This document shows positions 1 through 7,502 of a stretch of DNA of 17,712 bases, one piece after another. Source of the stretch: Solirubrobacteraceae bacterium. GTDB lineage: Bacteria > Actinomycetota > Thermoleophilia > Solirubrobacterales > Solirubrobacteraceae. Within the stretch, counting starts at the first letter, position 1. Each line of letters begins with the position of its first letter. A model generated the notes under the pieces. The model was not told where the DNA came from. It saw only the letters and a program-made list of their open reading frames with translations, and did not search any database. The position numbers were made by a program, and so were the translations under genes. The DNA lies in NCBI GenBank assembly GCA_016462625.1, contig JAEMSV010000078.1:1-17712 (forward strand), in the 5' to 3' direction.

Positions 1-622
1 ACAGCGTCCCCGTCGTCTTGACCGCGCACGTGTGGTTCTCGCCGGCCCGGACCTCTTGCCACGAGCCGCCGGCTACCTGCTGAGGCGTGTTGAACGAGGT
101 GGTGCCACCGAGACCGAGAGCGCCGTTCCCGCCGTCGCCCCAGCACCACAGCGTCCCGTCGCTCTTGGTCGCGCAGGACTGCGTGTCGCCGGCGGCGACC
201 GTCGTCCAGATCGTCCCTGAGCCCACCTGGACCGGCGATGTCCGCTGCGTCGTGTCGCCGAGGCCCAACTGCCCGGAGCCGTTCTGGCCCCAGCACCACA
301 GCGTCCCTGAGCCCGTGATCGCGCATGTCTGGCCTGCTCCGGCAGCGGTGGTCATCCACGAGGTCGACGTTCCCGCCTGCGCGAACATCGTCCGGCTCGT
401 CGTGTTTCCGATGCCCAACTGCCCCGCGCCGTTGTTGCCAGCGCCGAGGATCGCGCCCGTCCAGGTCCCGGGCTGCCAAGTGCTTGCGGGGGCGGTCGTC
501 GATCCACTGAAGACGGACCCGGCAGTCGACCAGACCACGCCGAGGACACCACAGACGGCCAGAACCGCGGCGCAGCTGCCCGCCAACGTGCACGCGCGCG
601 CGGATACGACCGATGGTCTCAC
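1..622 (-). CDS. Secreted RCC1-repeat protein, N-terminal part (runs off left edge)
   Basis: Read on the minus strand from a GTG at 622, the frame stays open to the window edge. The first ~40 residues look like an export signal: a basic start (MRPSVVSARA), a hydrophobic run (SCAAVLAVCGVLGVV), then WSTAGSVFSG. After it come RCC1/beta-propeller-type repeats: NNGAGQLGIGNTTRT, then LWCWGQNGSGQLGLGDTTQR, then LWCWGDGGNGALGLGGTTSF, each followed by a block with a conserved AAG.xxSCA or AGENHTCA element. Known RCC1-like bacterial proteins are extracellular or surface beta-propellers of mostly unknown ligand. The GTG at 622 is the only start candidate near the signal peptide, because an in-frame TAA lies immediately upstream (623-625); a GAGGT sits ~13 nt upstream, which is far. 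The VFSGSTT element resembles the SipW-type cleavage region of the divergent gene at 729, so both may be substrates of the peptidase at 1337 (inference). The C-terminus lies outside the window. Confidence 0.85.
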   Translation of the reverse strand, partial: MRPSVVSARACTLAGSCAAVLAVCGVLGVVWSTAGSVFSGSTTAPASTWQPGTWTGAILGAGNNGAGQLGIGNTTSRTMFAQAGTSTSWMTTAAGAGQTCAITGSGTLWCWGQNGSGQLGLGDTTQRTSPVQVGSGTIWTTVAAGDTQSCATKSDGTLWCWGDGGNGALGLGGTTSFNTPQQVAGGSWQEVRAGENHTCAVKTTGTL

Positions 623-728
623 TTATGAGTCATCGACCTCAGCGCAACCGCGCTTGATCGAGGCCGAGCCACGTGGACATCCGTCCAAGCCTGTCGCGTC
701 CCGGTGGCCTGAGGACGAAGAGGTTGGT

Positions 729-1340
729 ATGGCGCTCGCACCGCACGAGGACCGTCCGTGCCCGACCCCAGGCCCTCGTTCCGCCGTGCGCTGGCTCGCA
801 CCGCTCGTGCCAGTGGCCGTCCTCGTCGCCGGCGCAATGGTCTGGCACACGACGGCCGCCGTGTTCTCCGGCGGCACGCAGAACGCCGGCAACGCCTTTG
901 CCACGGGGTCGGTCTCTCTCGATGACGACGACGGCGGCGTCGCCCCGTTCAGCGTGAGCGGGATGCAGCGGAGTGACACGGGATCACGCTGCATCGCGGT
1001 GAGCTACACCGGGTCGCTCAACGCGGCCGTCAAGCTGTACGCGGCCTCGGTGACCGGCCAGCTCGCGCCGTACCTCGACCTCACCATCGAGCAGGGCACC
1101 GGGGGAGGGTTCTCCAGCTGTGCGGGGTTCGCCCCCAGCGCAACGCTCTTCTCGGGCACCTTGCAGGCCTTCGGCGCCGCAGCGACCAGTCACGCCTCGG
1201 GCATCGGTTCCTGGTCGCCGACGGCCCCCGGGCAGAGCAGGACGTTCCGCGTCACTTACACGCTGAGCCCGTCGGCGCCCGCCTCCGTCCAGCACGGCGT
1301 GGCTGGCGCGCAGTTGACGTGGGAGGCGCGCAGCTCGTGA
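729..1340 (+). CDS. TasA/camelysin-like secreted protein with SipW-type signal peptide
   Basis: A 203-aa protein starting at ATG 729, with GAGG at 720-723 five bases upstream. The frame is open further upstream, but that part is antisense to the RCC1 gene. Residues ~18-40 form a hydrophobic segment (WLAPLVPVAVLVAGAMVW) followed by TTAAVFSGGTQNAGNAFATG, which closely fits the pattern after SipW-type signal peptides (A-F-S, a Thr/Asn stretch, N-x-F-x-x-G). The mature part is rich in Ser, Gly, Ala and Thr, as expected for a beta-sandwich such as TasA/CalY matrix-fibre or camelysin proteins. No catalytic motif is visible. The stop codon overlaps the GTG of the downstream signal peptidase, a genetic pairing typical of substrate and dedicated peptidase. 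Fibre formation is inference; the export type is well supported. Confidence 0.75.
   Translation: MALAPHEDRPCPTPGPRSAVRWLAPLVPVAVLVAGAMVWHTTAAVFSGGTQNAGNAFATGSVSLDDDDGGVAPFSVSGMQRSDTGSRCIAVSYTGSLNAAVKLYAASVTGQLAPYLDLTIEQGTGGGFSSCAGFAPSATLFSGTLQAFGAAATSHASGIGSWSPTAPGQSRTFRVTYTLSPSAPASVQHGVAGAQLTWEARSS
1322..1326 (+). promoter_or_regulatory. Ribosome binding site deciding the signal peptidase start
   Basis: GGAGG lies 10 nt before the GTG at 1337 and inside the end of the preceding gene. It sits after the alternative in-frame GTG at 1319, so it favours the later start, which makes a GTGA overlap with the upstream stop codon. Confidence 0.6.
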
Positions 1341-1873
1341 GCCGCGCACGACGGCGCATCGGATCGTTGGCCACATGGGCGGCGGGGCTCTACCTCGCGC
1401 TGCTCGTCGGGCTGCTCGCGTGCGCCGTGCTTCCCCTGCTCGCGGGCTGGCGGGGCAACCTCATCGTCTCGGACTCGATGGCGCCCACGCTGCCGGCCGG
1501 CAGCGTCCTGATGACCTCCCCGCCGGAGCGCGGTACACAGCCACGCACGGGGGCCGTCGTGGTGGTCAGCGATGCAGGCGCTGCCGGCGGCGCGCTCGCC
1601 CATCGGATCGTCGGCCGCGAGCACGGACGACTCATCCTGCAGGGCGACGCGAACCCGACTCCCGACATGCACCGGGTCGCCGCGGCGGACGTGCGGGGTG
1701 TCGCCCGGCTCGCCGTTCCCTACGTGGGCAAGCCAGCCGTCTGGGCGAGAGACCGCACGGTCCTCCCGCTCGCCGTCTGGGTGGTGCTGACCGCCGGCGC
1801 GATCGTTGTCGTCACGGGGCGTCGGGCGCGACCGCGGCCCCTCGAGATCAGGCCGGTCGCGCAGGCCGGATAG
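1337..1873 (+). CDS. W-type signal peptidase I (S26B, Ser/His)
   Basis: A 178-aa membrane protease read from GTG 1337, which overlaps the TGA of the TasA-like gene by 4 nt. TM1 spans about residues 12-36. It is followed by the S26 box B, SDSMAPTLPAGSVL, with nucleophile Ser47. The general base is His89 in AHRIVGRE rather than Lys, the hallmark of the SipW/archaeal/ER branch. The box after it, LQGDANPTPD, is the conserved GDxN region. A second transmembrane helix lies near residues 146-166 (VLPLAVWVVLTAGAIVVV) with a basic tail. These enzymes cut signal peptides of a restricted set of substrates such as TasA and camelysin. The adjacent TasA-like protein is the obvious client, and the RCC1 protein a possible one. 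A start at GTG 1319 would add six residues and has a poorer ribosome site. Confidence 0.88.
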   Translation: MSRARRRIGSLATWAAGLYLALLVGLLACAVLPLLAGWRGNLIVSDSMAPTLPAGSVLMTSPPERGTQPRTGAVVVVSDAGAAGGALAHRIVGREHGRLILQGDANPTPDMHRVAAADVRGVARLAVPYVGKPAVWARDRTVLPLAVWVVLTAGAIVVVTGRRARPRPLEIRPVAQAG

Positions 1874-1895
1874 CAGGGCGCGTCAGCGCTACGGC

Positions 1896-2369
1896 ATGAG
1901 CGCATCAGCGAGCTTCATCCCGGCCGCCGGGCGGTTCGTTCCGGTCCGCGCGTACGACGCGATCGTTGCCCTCAGCATGCGCGAGCAGCGCTGGCGCCCG
2001 GTCACCTGGTCCGGTGGGCGCGCCGAGGCGGTCCCCGTTCCCGACGCCAGCCAGGACGCCGTCGTCATGGCGCTGGTGCTCCACCACCTCGCCCCCAACG
2101 AGAAGACCGCAGCGCTGCGCGAGGTCCGCCGGATCCTCAAGCCCGGCGGCGCGTTCTACCTCGCCGACTTCGCCCGGCCGCAGGACCCGCTCATGAGCGT
2201 CGCCTTCTCGATCGTCCAGCTCGCCGACCGGCGGACCTCGACGCACCAGCACCGCACCGGCGCCGTCCCCGGGCTCCTCGCCGACGCCGGCTTCGGCGAG
2301 CCCGCGCGCCTCCTGCGACTGCGGACGCCCGGCGGCACGTTCGAGATCCTGCGGGCGTCAGCAGACTGA
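1896..2369 (+). CDS. Shortened class I SAM-methyltransferase, probably inactive
   Basis: A 157-aa ORF that I read as a Methyltransf_11-type protein with an internal deletion. Residues 1-35 (FIPAAGR, YDAIVALSMREQRWRP) match the N-terminal helical lead-in of a common actinobacterial methyltransferase group. From residue 36 the protein jumps to VTWSGGRAEAVPVPDAS, then the motif IV-like DAVVMALVLHHL and the post-motif RRILKPGGAFYLADFARP. Motif I, the glycine-rich SAM loop (D/E-x-G-x-G-x-G), and motif II, which normally lie between these blocks, are absent. Family members are usually ~200 aa or more, so ~45-60 residues seem missing, in frame. No clear Shine-Dalgarno precedes ATG 1896. The 3' end overlaps the convergent GH3 gene by 12 bp. 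It is most likely a decaying gene; a SAM-independent role cannot be excluded. Confidence 0.7.
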   Translation: MSASASFIPAAGRFVPVRAYDAIVALSMREQRWRPVTWSGGRAEAVPVPDASQDAVVMALVLHHLAPNEKTAALREVRRILKPGGAFYLADFARPQDPLMSVAFSIVQLADRRTSTHQHRTGAVPGLLADAGFGEPARLLRLRTPGGTFEILRASAD

Positions 2370-4508
2370 GCCGCGCAGCGGCAGGTCCCGCGACGAGCGC
2401 CCCACCGCGATCCCGACACAGCCCGTCGCGCGCTTCCAGCCGCCGTCCCACGAGGACAGCGCGCGATCGTCGAGGTGCAGCGTGACCGACCGGGACTCGC
2501 CGGGCTCCAGCCAGACCTTGTCGGTGCCCCGAAGCTGCCACGGCGGCTGGACGGTCGCTGCTCCGATCGGTGGCAGCGAGACGTAGAGCTGCGGGACCGC
2601 GGCGCCCCGCCGCGCGCCGGTGTTGCGCACCGTGAACGTCACGTCGGTGCCGCTGATCTGCAGGTCGTCGTAGGCGAAGCGCGTGTACGACAAGCCGTGA
2701 CCGAACGGGAACGCTGGCTCGAGCTGCATCGCGTCGAACCAGCGGTACCCGACGAGCACGCCCTCCTCGTAGAAGACGTTGTTCCCGCCTGTCCCCGGGT
2801 AGCGGCGCGGCGACACGGCCGTGGGCAGGTCGGACTCGCTCGCGGGGAACGTCATCGGCAGGCGGCCCGACGCGTCGACGTCGCCGAAGAGCACCCGCGT
2901 GATCGCGGTCCCGCCCGACTGCCCCGGGTACCACGCCTGCACCACCGCGGCCACGCGCTCTCGCCACGGGGTCAGGACCGGCGCGCCGGTCTGCAGCACG
3001 ACCACCGTGTTCGGCTGCGCCGCCGCGACCGCTTCGATCAGCGCGTCCTGGTCGCCGTAGTCGGCCGGGCACTGCAGCGTGAGGCAGAGCCGGTCGGCGC
3101 CCTCGGTCTCGTAGTCGCGCACCACCACGATCGCGACGTCGGCCGCCCTCGCCACGGCCGCGGCCTGGACCAGATCCCGCGTTCCGTCGACCGTCACCGA
3201 TGTCTCGCTCCCCGCGCGCGCCGTGAGCGCATCGGCGAGCGACACGGACCGGAACGGCTTGACCGAACCCGACCCGCCACCGCTGGCCGACCGCTGCGCC
3301 GCGGGCCCGAGCACGGCGACCTTCTGCACCGTGCCGGCCTCCAGCGGCAGCACCCCGGAGTTCTGAAGCAGCGTGATCCCGCCCTCCTCGACCGCCTGCG
3401 CCGCGTCCGCATGCGCGTCGACGTCGATCGCCGCGTCGTCGGCCACACCGGGCGGGTCGTCGAGGATCCCGTACGCGATCGTCGTCCGCATGATCCGCCG
3501 CACGTGCTCGTCGAGGCCTGCGTTGCGGAGCGTCCCGAAGGCCAGCAGCGGGCGCAGCAGTGCGGGCGCGTACGAGAAGCCCAGCGGCATCTCGACATCG
3601 AGCCCGTTGCGGAACTGCGCGACCGCGTCCTGCGGATGGCCGCCGAGGATCCAGTCGCTCATCACGAACCCCTGGAAGCCCCAGTCGTGGCGCAGGACGT
3701 CGGCCAGCAGGAAGCGATTCGCGCACGCGTACGGGCCGTTGATCCGGTTGTACGCGCACATGACCGAGCCGACGCCCGACTGGCGAACGGCCGCCTCGAA
3801 CGACGGGAGGTAGATCTCGCGCATCGTGCGCTCGTCGACGTTCGCGTTGACCCAGTGGCGGCTGCCCTGTGCGCCGAGCCCGAGTGGCGTCCACTCCGCC
3901 CCGAGCTTGCCGGTCGGGTCGCGGCCCTCCTGGTTGTTGATCGCGTAGTGCTTGACCGTCGCGAACACGCCCGCCGACTGCGCACCGGCGATCCATGCCG
4001 TCGCCATCCGCGAGGCGAGGTGCGGGTCCTCGCCGTAGGACTCGAAGCTCCGCCCGCCGTAGGGCACGCGCATGATGTCCGCCGCCGGGCCGAGCAGCCC
4101 GAGGTTGCCCTTCTTCCGGGCCTCGTCGCCGATCGTCGCTCCCGCCAAGCGAGCGAGCGCCGGATCGAACGACGCCGCCAGCGCCGTCGGGGACGGCATC
4201 TGCGTCGCGCGGCCCTGCCGGACGCCGACCGGGCCGTCGCTCAGATAGGCGACCGGTACGCCGAGCCGGGGCACGGACGCCATGGCGCCCGCGTGTTGGC
4301 CGGGCCCGATCCCCCCGAGCAGCTTGAGCTTCTCGCCCTGCGTCATCGCCGCCGTCAGCAGCTGCGCGCGGGCGTCGGGACCGAGCGCGCGGTCGCACCA
4401 CGGCTTCCCCGCCGGATCGGAGCACGCAGCGGCGTCCGCGGTCGCGCCCGACGCGAGCGTGGCGATGAACGCCACGCCCGCGACCAGCGCGCTCCTCCCC
4501 AGAAGCAT
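2358..4508 (-). CDS. Exported GH3 beta-glycosidase (beta-glucosidase-like)
   Basis: A 716-aa protein starting at the ATG at 4508. Residues 1-~26 form a signal peptide (hydrophobic LVAGVAFIATLASG, cut near ATADA-AACSD). The GH3 N-terminal barrel follows: SDGPVGVR, the long loop PAADIMRVPYGGRSFESYGEDP, the KHYAINNQE motif, and GFVMSDW with the catalytic nucleophile Asp285. The C-terminal alpha/beta sandwich covers roughly residues 350-560 (EEGGITLLQN, VLQTGAPVLTPWRERV, AWYPGQSGG). YEEGVLVGYRWFDA then leads into a fibronectin-III-like domain (FTVRNTGARRGAAVPQLY). This is the layout of secreted or periplasmic beta-glucosidases/xylosidases that release sugar from oligosaccharide non-reducing ends; substrate cannot be told from sequence. 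There is no obvious Shine-Dalgarno at 4508, but the signal peptide supports this start. A perfect palindrome lies 15-28 nt upstream of the start codon, a candidate repressor site. Confidence 0.93.
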   Translation of the reverse strand: MLLGRSALVAGVAFIATLASGATADAAACSDPAGKPWCDRALGPDARAQLLTAAMTQGEKLKLLGGIGPGQHAGAMASVPRLGVPVAYLSDGPVGVRQGRATQMPSPTALAASFDPALARLAGATIGDEARKKGNLGLLGPAADIMRVPYGGRSFESYGEDPHLASRMATAWIAGAQSAGVFATVKHYAINNQEGRDPTGKLGAEWTPLGLGAQGSRHWVNANVDERTMREIYLPSFEAAVRQSGVGSVMCAYNRINGPYACANRFLLADVLRHDWGFQGFVMSDWILGGHPQDAVAQFRNGLDVEMPLGFSYAPALLRPLLAFGTLRNAGLDEHVRRIMRTTIAYGILDDPPGVADDAAIDVDAHADAAQAVEEGGITLLQNSGVLPLEAGTVQKVAVLGPAAQRSASGGGSGSVKPFRSVSLADALTARAGSETSVTVDGTRDLVQAAAVARAADVAIVVVRDYETEGADRLCLTLQCPADYGDQDALIEAVAAAQPNTVVVLQTGAPVLTPWRERVAAVVQAWYPGQSGGTAITRVLFGDVDASGRLPMTFPASESDLPTAVSPRRYPGTGGNNVFYEEGVLVGYRWFDAMQLEPAFPFGHGLSYTRFAYDDLQISGTDVTFTVRNTGARRGAAVPQLYVSLPPIGAATVQPPWQLRGTDKVWLEPGESRSVTLHLDDRALSSWDGGWKRATGCVGIAVGRSSRDLPLRGSVC

Positions 4509-4522
4509 GCGCGCACACTAGC

Positions 4523-4536
4523 GAACGTTGACGTTC
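4523..4536. promoter_or_regulatory. Palindrome, candidate operator between GH3 and dehydrogenase genes
   Basis: GAACGT-TG-ACGTTC is a perfect inverted repeat with 6-bp arms and a 2-bp centre. It lies in the 110-bp divergent region, 15-28 bp upstream of the GH3 start and 82-95 bp upstream of the dehydrogenase start. GH3 genes are often controlled by LacI-family repressors binding short palindromes, so an operator is a reasonable inference. No regulator gene is seen nearby. Confidence 0.4.
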
Positions 4537-4618
4537 AAGAGCGGCACCACCGGCGACACGGTCGTCGGCGCGTGACACCATCCACCGTGGCTCCACGATC
4601 TGACCCGAGGACGCACCT

Positions 4619-5989
4619 ATGGCTGATTACGCGGTTGTCGACCCTGCGACGGGCGAGACGCTGAAGACCTATCCGACGATCTCCGACCAGGAGCTCGACG
4701 CCGCGATCGGGCGCGCCTACGCCGCCCACCCCGGCTGGACCCGAGACACGCCGATCGCCACGCGCGCGGCGGCGATCCGGAAGGTCGGCGAGCTGCACGT
4801 CGAGCGGCGCCAGGAGCTCGCCGAGATCATCGTGCGCGAGATGGGCAAGCCGATCGAGCAGGCCCTGGGCGAGGTCGACTTCGCGGGCGCGATCTACGAG
4901 TACTACGCCGACAACGCCGAGACCTTCCTGCGCGACGAGACGATCGACCTGCTCGACGGCGAGGGCTCGGCGATCATCCGCCGGACGTCGATGGGCGTCC
5001 TGCTCGGGATCATGCCGTGGAACTTCCCGTACTACCAGGTGGCCCGCTTCGCCGGCCCGAACCTGATCATCGGGAACACGATCCTCCTCAAGCACGCGCC
5101 GCAGTGCCCGGAGTCCGCGGCCGCGATGGAGCAGATGTTCCACGACGCCGGCGTGCCCACGGACGCCTACATCAACATCTACGCGACGAACGACCAGATC
5201 GCCACGGTTATCGCCGACCCGCGCCTCATCGGCGTCTCGCTGACCGGCTCGGGCCGTGCGGGCGCGGCGGTCGCAGAGCTTGCGGGCAAGCACCTGAAGA
5301 AGGTCGTGCTCGAGCTCGGCGGTTCGGACCCGTTCATCGTCCTCGGCGCCGACGACCTCGACGCCGTCGTGCAATCGGCCGTCGATGCCCGCCTGGACAA
5401 CACCGGCCAGTCCTGCAACGCGGCGAAGCGCTTCGTCGTGCTCGACAGCCTCTACGACGAGTTCGTCTCGAAGTTCACCGCGGCGCTCACGGCCGTCGAG
5501 CCCGGTGACCCGACGCAGGAGGAATCGGCGATCGGCCCGCTCTCGTCGTCGGCGGCCGCGGACCGTCTCGACGCCCAGGTCCAGGCCGCGCTCGACGCCG
5601 GCGCGACCCTCCTCGCGGGCGGCGGGCGCGACGGCAACTTCTTCAAGACCGCCGTGCTCGGGGACATCACCAAGGGCAACCCGGCGTACGGCGAGGAGTT
5701 CTTCGGCCCCGTCGCGCAGGTCTACAAGGTGTCCTCCGAGGACGAGGCGATCAGCGTCGCCAACGACACGCCGTACGGCCTCGGCTCGTACGTGTTCACC
5801 AACGACCCCGAGCAGGCGCTGCGCGTCGCCGACCGGATCGAGGCCGGCATGGTCTACGTGAACATCGTCGGCGCCGACGGCGTGGAGCTGCCGTTCGGCG
5901 GCGTCAAGGCGTCGGGCTTCGGGCGCGAGCTCGGCCGCTACGGCGCGGACGAGTTCGTCAACAAGAAGCTCATCCGCGTCGGGGGATAG
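4619..5989 (+). CDS. gabD: NAD(P)-dependent succinate-semialdehyde dehydrogenase (GabD1-like)
   Basis: A 456-aa aldehyde dehydrogenase, full length for the short SSADH group. ATG 4619 follows a GAGG ~8 nt upstream. The N-terminus VVDPATGETLKTYPTISDQE is typical of GabD1. Catalytic residues visible: Asn135 in MPWNFPYYQ, the general base Glu232 in VLELGGSDPFIV, and the nucleophile Cys266 in NTGQSCNAAKRF. EEFFGPVAQV and the C-terminal ELPFGGVKASGFGRELGRYG are also intact. The family oxidises succinate semialdehyde to succinate (GABA or 2-oxoglutarate bypass), and other short aldehydes are possible. GabD1-type enzymes usually prefer NADP+. The gene stands alone on the plus strand, divergent from GH3, and its 3' end overlaps the convergent REC-PAS-EAL gene by 20 bp, so no separate terminator exists between them. 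Substrate assignment is by family resemblance only. Confidence 0.88.
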   Translation: MADYAVVDPATGETLKTYPTISDQELDAAIGRAYAAHPGWTRDTPIATRAAAIRKVGELHVERRQELAEIIVREMGKPIEQALGEVDFAGAIYEYYADNAETFLRDETIDLLDGEGSAIIRRTSMGVLLGIMPWNFPYYQVARFAGPNLIIGNTILLKHAPQCPESAAAMEQMFHDAGVPTDAYINIYATNDQIATVIADPRLIGVSLTGSGRAGAAVAELAGKHLKKVVLELGGSDPFIVLGADDLDAVVQSAVDARLDNTGQSCNAAKRFVVLDSLYDEFVSKFTAALTAVEPGDPTQEESAIGPLSSSAAADRLDAQVQAALDAGATLLAGGGRDGNFFKTAVLGDITKGNPAYGEEFFGPVAQVYKVSSEDEAISVANDTPYGLGSYVFTNDPEQALRVADRIEAGMVYVNIVGADGVELPFGGVKASGFGRELGRYGADEFVNKKLIRVGG

Positions 5990-7502
5990 GAGCCGGCCGG
6001 CCGAAGTGGAAGCCCTGCGCGTCGTCGACGCCGAGCTCGCGCAGGGCCGTAACCGTCGCCTCGTCCTCGACGCCCTCGGCGATCGTCCGCCGGCCGAGGT
6101 TCTGCGCGAGCTGCACGACCGCCGACACCACCGCCCGGCTGGCCTCGTGCTCGGCCAGGTCGCGGACGAACTCGATGTCGATCTTCAGCGCCGAGACAGG
6201 CAAGCGCTTGAGGTACGTGAACGCGCCGTACCCGGTGCCGAAGTCGTCGAGCGCCACGCCGCAGCCGAGCTCCACCGCCCTCGTCACGAAGCTGCCGGCG
6301 GTCGCCTCGTCCTTCATGAGCGCGGTCTCCGTCAGCTCGAGCACGAGGTGCGCCGGGTCCGCGCCCGCGGAGAGCAGCACGTGCTGGAGGTAGGCGAAGA
6401 GCCCCGGGTCGCCCATGGACTCGGCCGAGACGTTGACCTGCACGCGCATCCCGCCCGCCACCAGCTCCGCGGCCTCCGCGATGACCCAGCGGTCGATCTG
6501 GGTCACGAGCCCGTACCGCTCGGCGACCGGCAGGAAGTCCCCCGGCGGGATGATCGTCCCGTCCTCGTCGAGCCGGATCAGCAGCTCGTTCTGGACCACG
6601 TCGCCCGTGCTCAAGCTGACGATCGGCTGGGCGTGCAGTACGAACCGGTCCCGGCTCAGCGCATCGCGGATCCGGCGCACCCAGGCGAGTGCCTCGGCGT
6701 CCTCGCGGAGCACCCGCTCGCGCCGGACCCGATCGCTGATGTCCCGCACGTACCCGGTGAAGAAGGGGCGTCCGCCCAGGTCCGTGCGGGTGATCGAGAC
6801 CTCGGCCGGGAACACGCTCCCGTCCGACCGCATCGCGGACGCCTCGATGCGACTGCCCGCGATCCCGCCATCCGGCGACTCCAGCTCGTGGGCGAGCCCC
6901 GCCCGGAACGCCTCCTGCAGATCGGGCGGGACGAGCTTCTCCAGCGGCCGCCCGACCGCCAGCTCCAGTGACAGCCCGAACATCTCCTGCGCCGCCGCGT
7001 TGAAGTCGACGATCCGGCCGCCGTGATCGACGGTCACGATGCCGTCGAGCGCGGAGTCGAGCATCGCCGACTTGCGCGCCTCGCTGTCGCGCAGCGCCTG
7101 CTCGGCGACGGCGCGCTCGCGGCGGATCCGCTGCTCCTCGAGCTCGCGGTCGACGACCGCCCCGATCCGCGCGATGTTCGTCTTGACCACCACGTCGCGC
7201 GCCCCGTCCTTCAGCGCCTGGACCGCGGCCTCCTCCCCGATGGTCCCGGACAGGATCACGATCGGCAGCTCGGGCGCCTGCTCGCGGACGATCGCGAGCG
7301 CGTCGCCGCTGCCGAACGACGGAATGCTGTGGTCGCAGACGGCGATGTCCCAGCCGCCCTGGGCCAGCGCCTCGGCGAGCGCGTGGCCCGTGTCGACGCG
7401 CCGCGCGTCGACGTCGAAGCCATGTCGGACGAGCTCGAGCTGGACAAGCTCGGCGTCCAGCGGACTGTCTTCGATGACGAGGAGTCGGAGCGGGGTCGTC
7501 AT
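5970..7502 (-). CDS. REC-PAS-EAL protein: response regulator c-di-GMP phosphodiesterase
   Basis: A 510-aa protein, last gene of a four-gene minus-strand operon. Residues 1-~120 are a receiver domain: acidic pocket IEDSPLD, phospho-acceptor Asp57 (AVCDHSIPSFGSGD) and conserved Lys107 (VVVKTN). A short coiled linker leads to a PAS domain (~140-265: LDSALDGIVTVDHGGRIVDF through GYVRDISDRVRRE). The EAL domain fills ~285-500. Its signature reads NELLIRL (ELL instead of EAL) but keeps the Glu, and the metal and catalytic elements VNVSAE, LELTETAL, DDFGTGYGAFTYLKRLP, LKIDIEFV and EGVEDE are all present, so phosphodiesterase activity is likely. There is no GGDEF domain. The ATG at 7502 overlaps the preceding kinase stop (ATGA), so translation is probably coupled; no clear Shine-Dalgarno is seen. 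It is the likely output of the upstream kinases. Confidence 0.92.
   Translation of the reverse strand: MTTPLRLLVIEDSPLDAELVQLELVRHGFDVDARRVDTGHALAEALAQGGWDIAVCDHSIPSFGSGDALAIVREQAPELPIVILSGTIGEEAAVQALKDGARDVVVKTNIARIGAVVDRELEEQRIRRERAVAEQALRDSEARKSAMLDSALDGIVTVDHGGRIVDFNAAAQEMFGLSLELAVGRPLEKLVPPDLQEAFRAGLAHELESPDGGIAGSRIEASAMRSDGSVFPAEVSITRTDLGGRPFFTGYVRDISDRVRRERVLREDAEALAWVRRIRDALSRDRFVLHAQPIVSLSTGDVVQNELLIRLDEDGTIIPPGDFLPVAERYGLVTQIDRWVIAEAAELVAGGMRVQVNVSAESMGDPGLFAYLQHVLLSAGADPAHLVLELTETALMKDEATAGSFVTRAVELGCGVALDDFGTGYGAFTYLKRLPVSALKIDIEFVRDLAEHEASRAVVSAVVQLAQNLGRRTIAEGVEDEATVTALRELGVDDAQGFHFGRPAPIPRRG

Noticed and set aside
87..728. Long upstream extension of the TasA-like reading frame
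   Set aside because: It is the antisense of the RCC1-repeat gene; the ATG at 729 has a good ribosome site and begins a proper signal peptide.
2191..4664. Very long open frames on both strands over the GH3 gene (801 and 729 codons)
   Set aside because: They are Arg/Ala-rich shadow frames of the GH3 gene with no domain features, as is common in GC-rich DNA.
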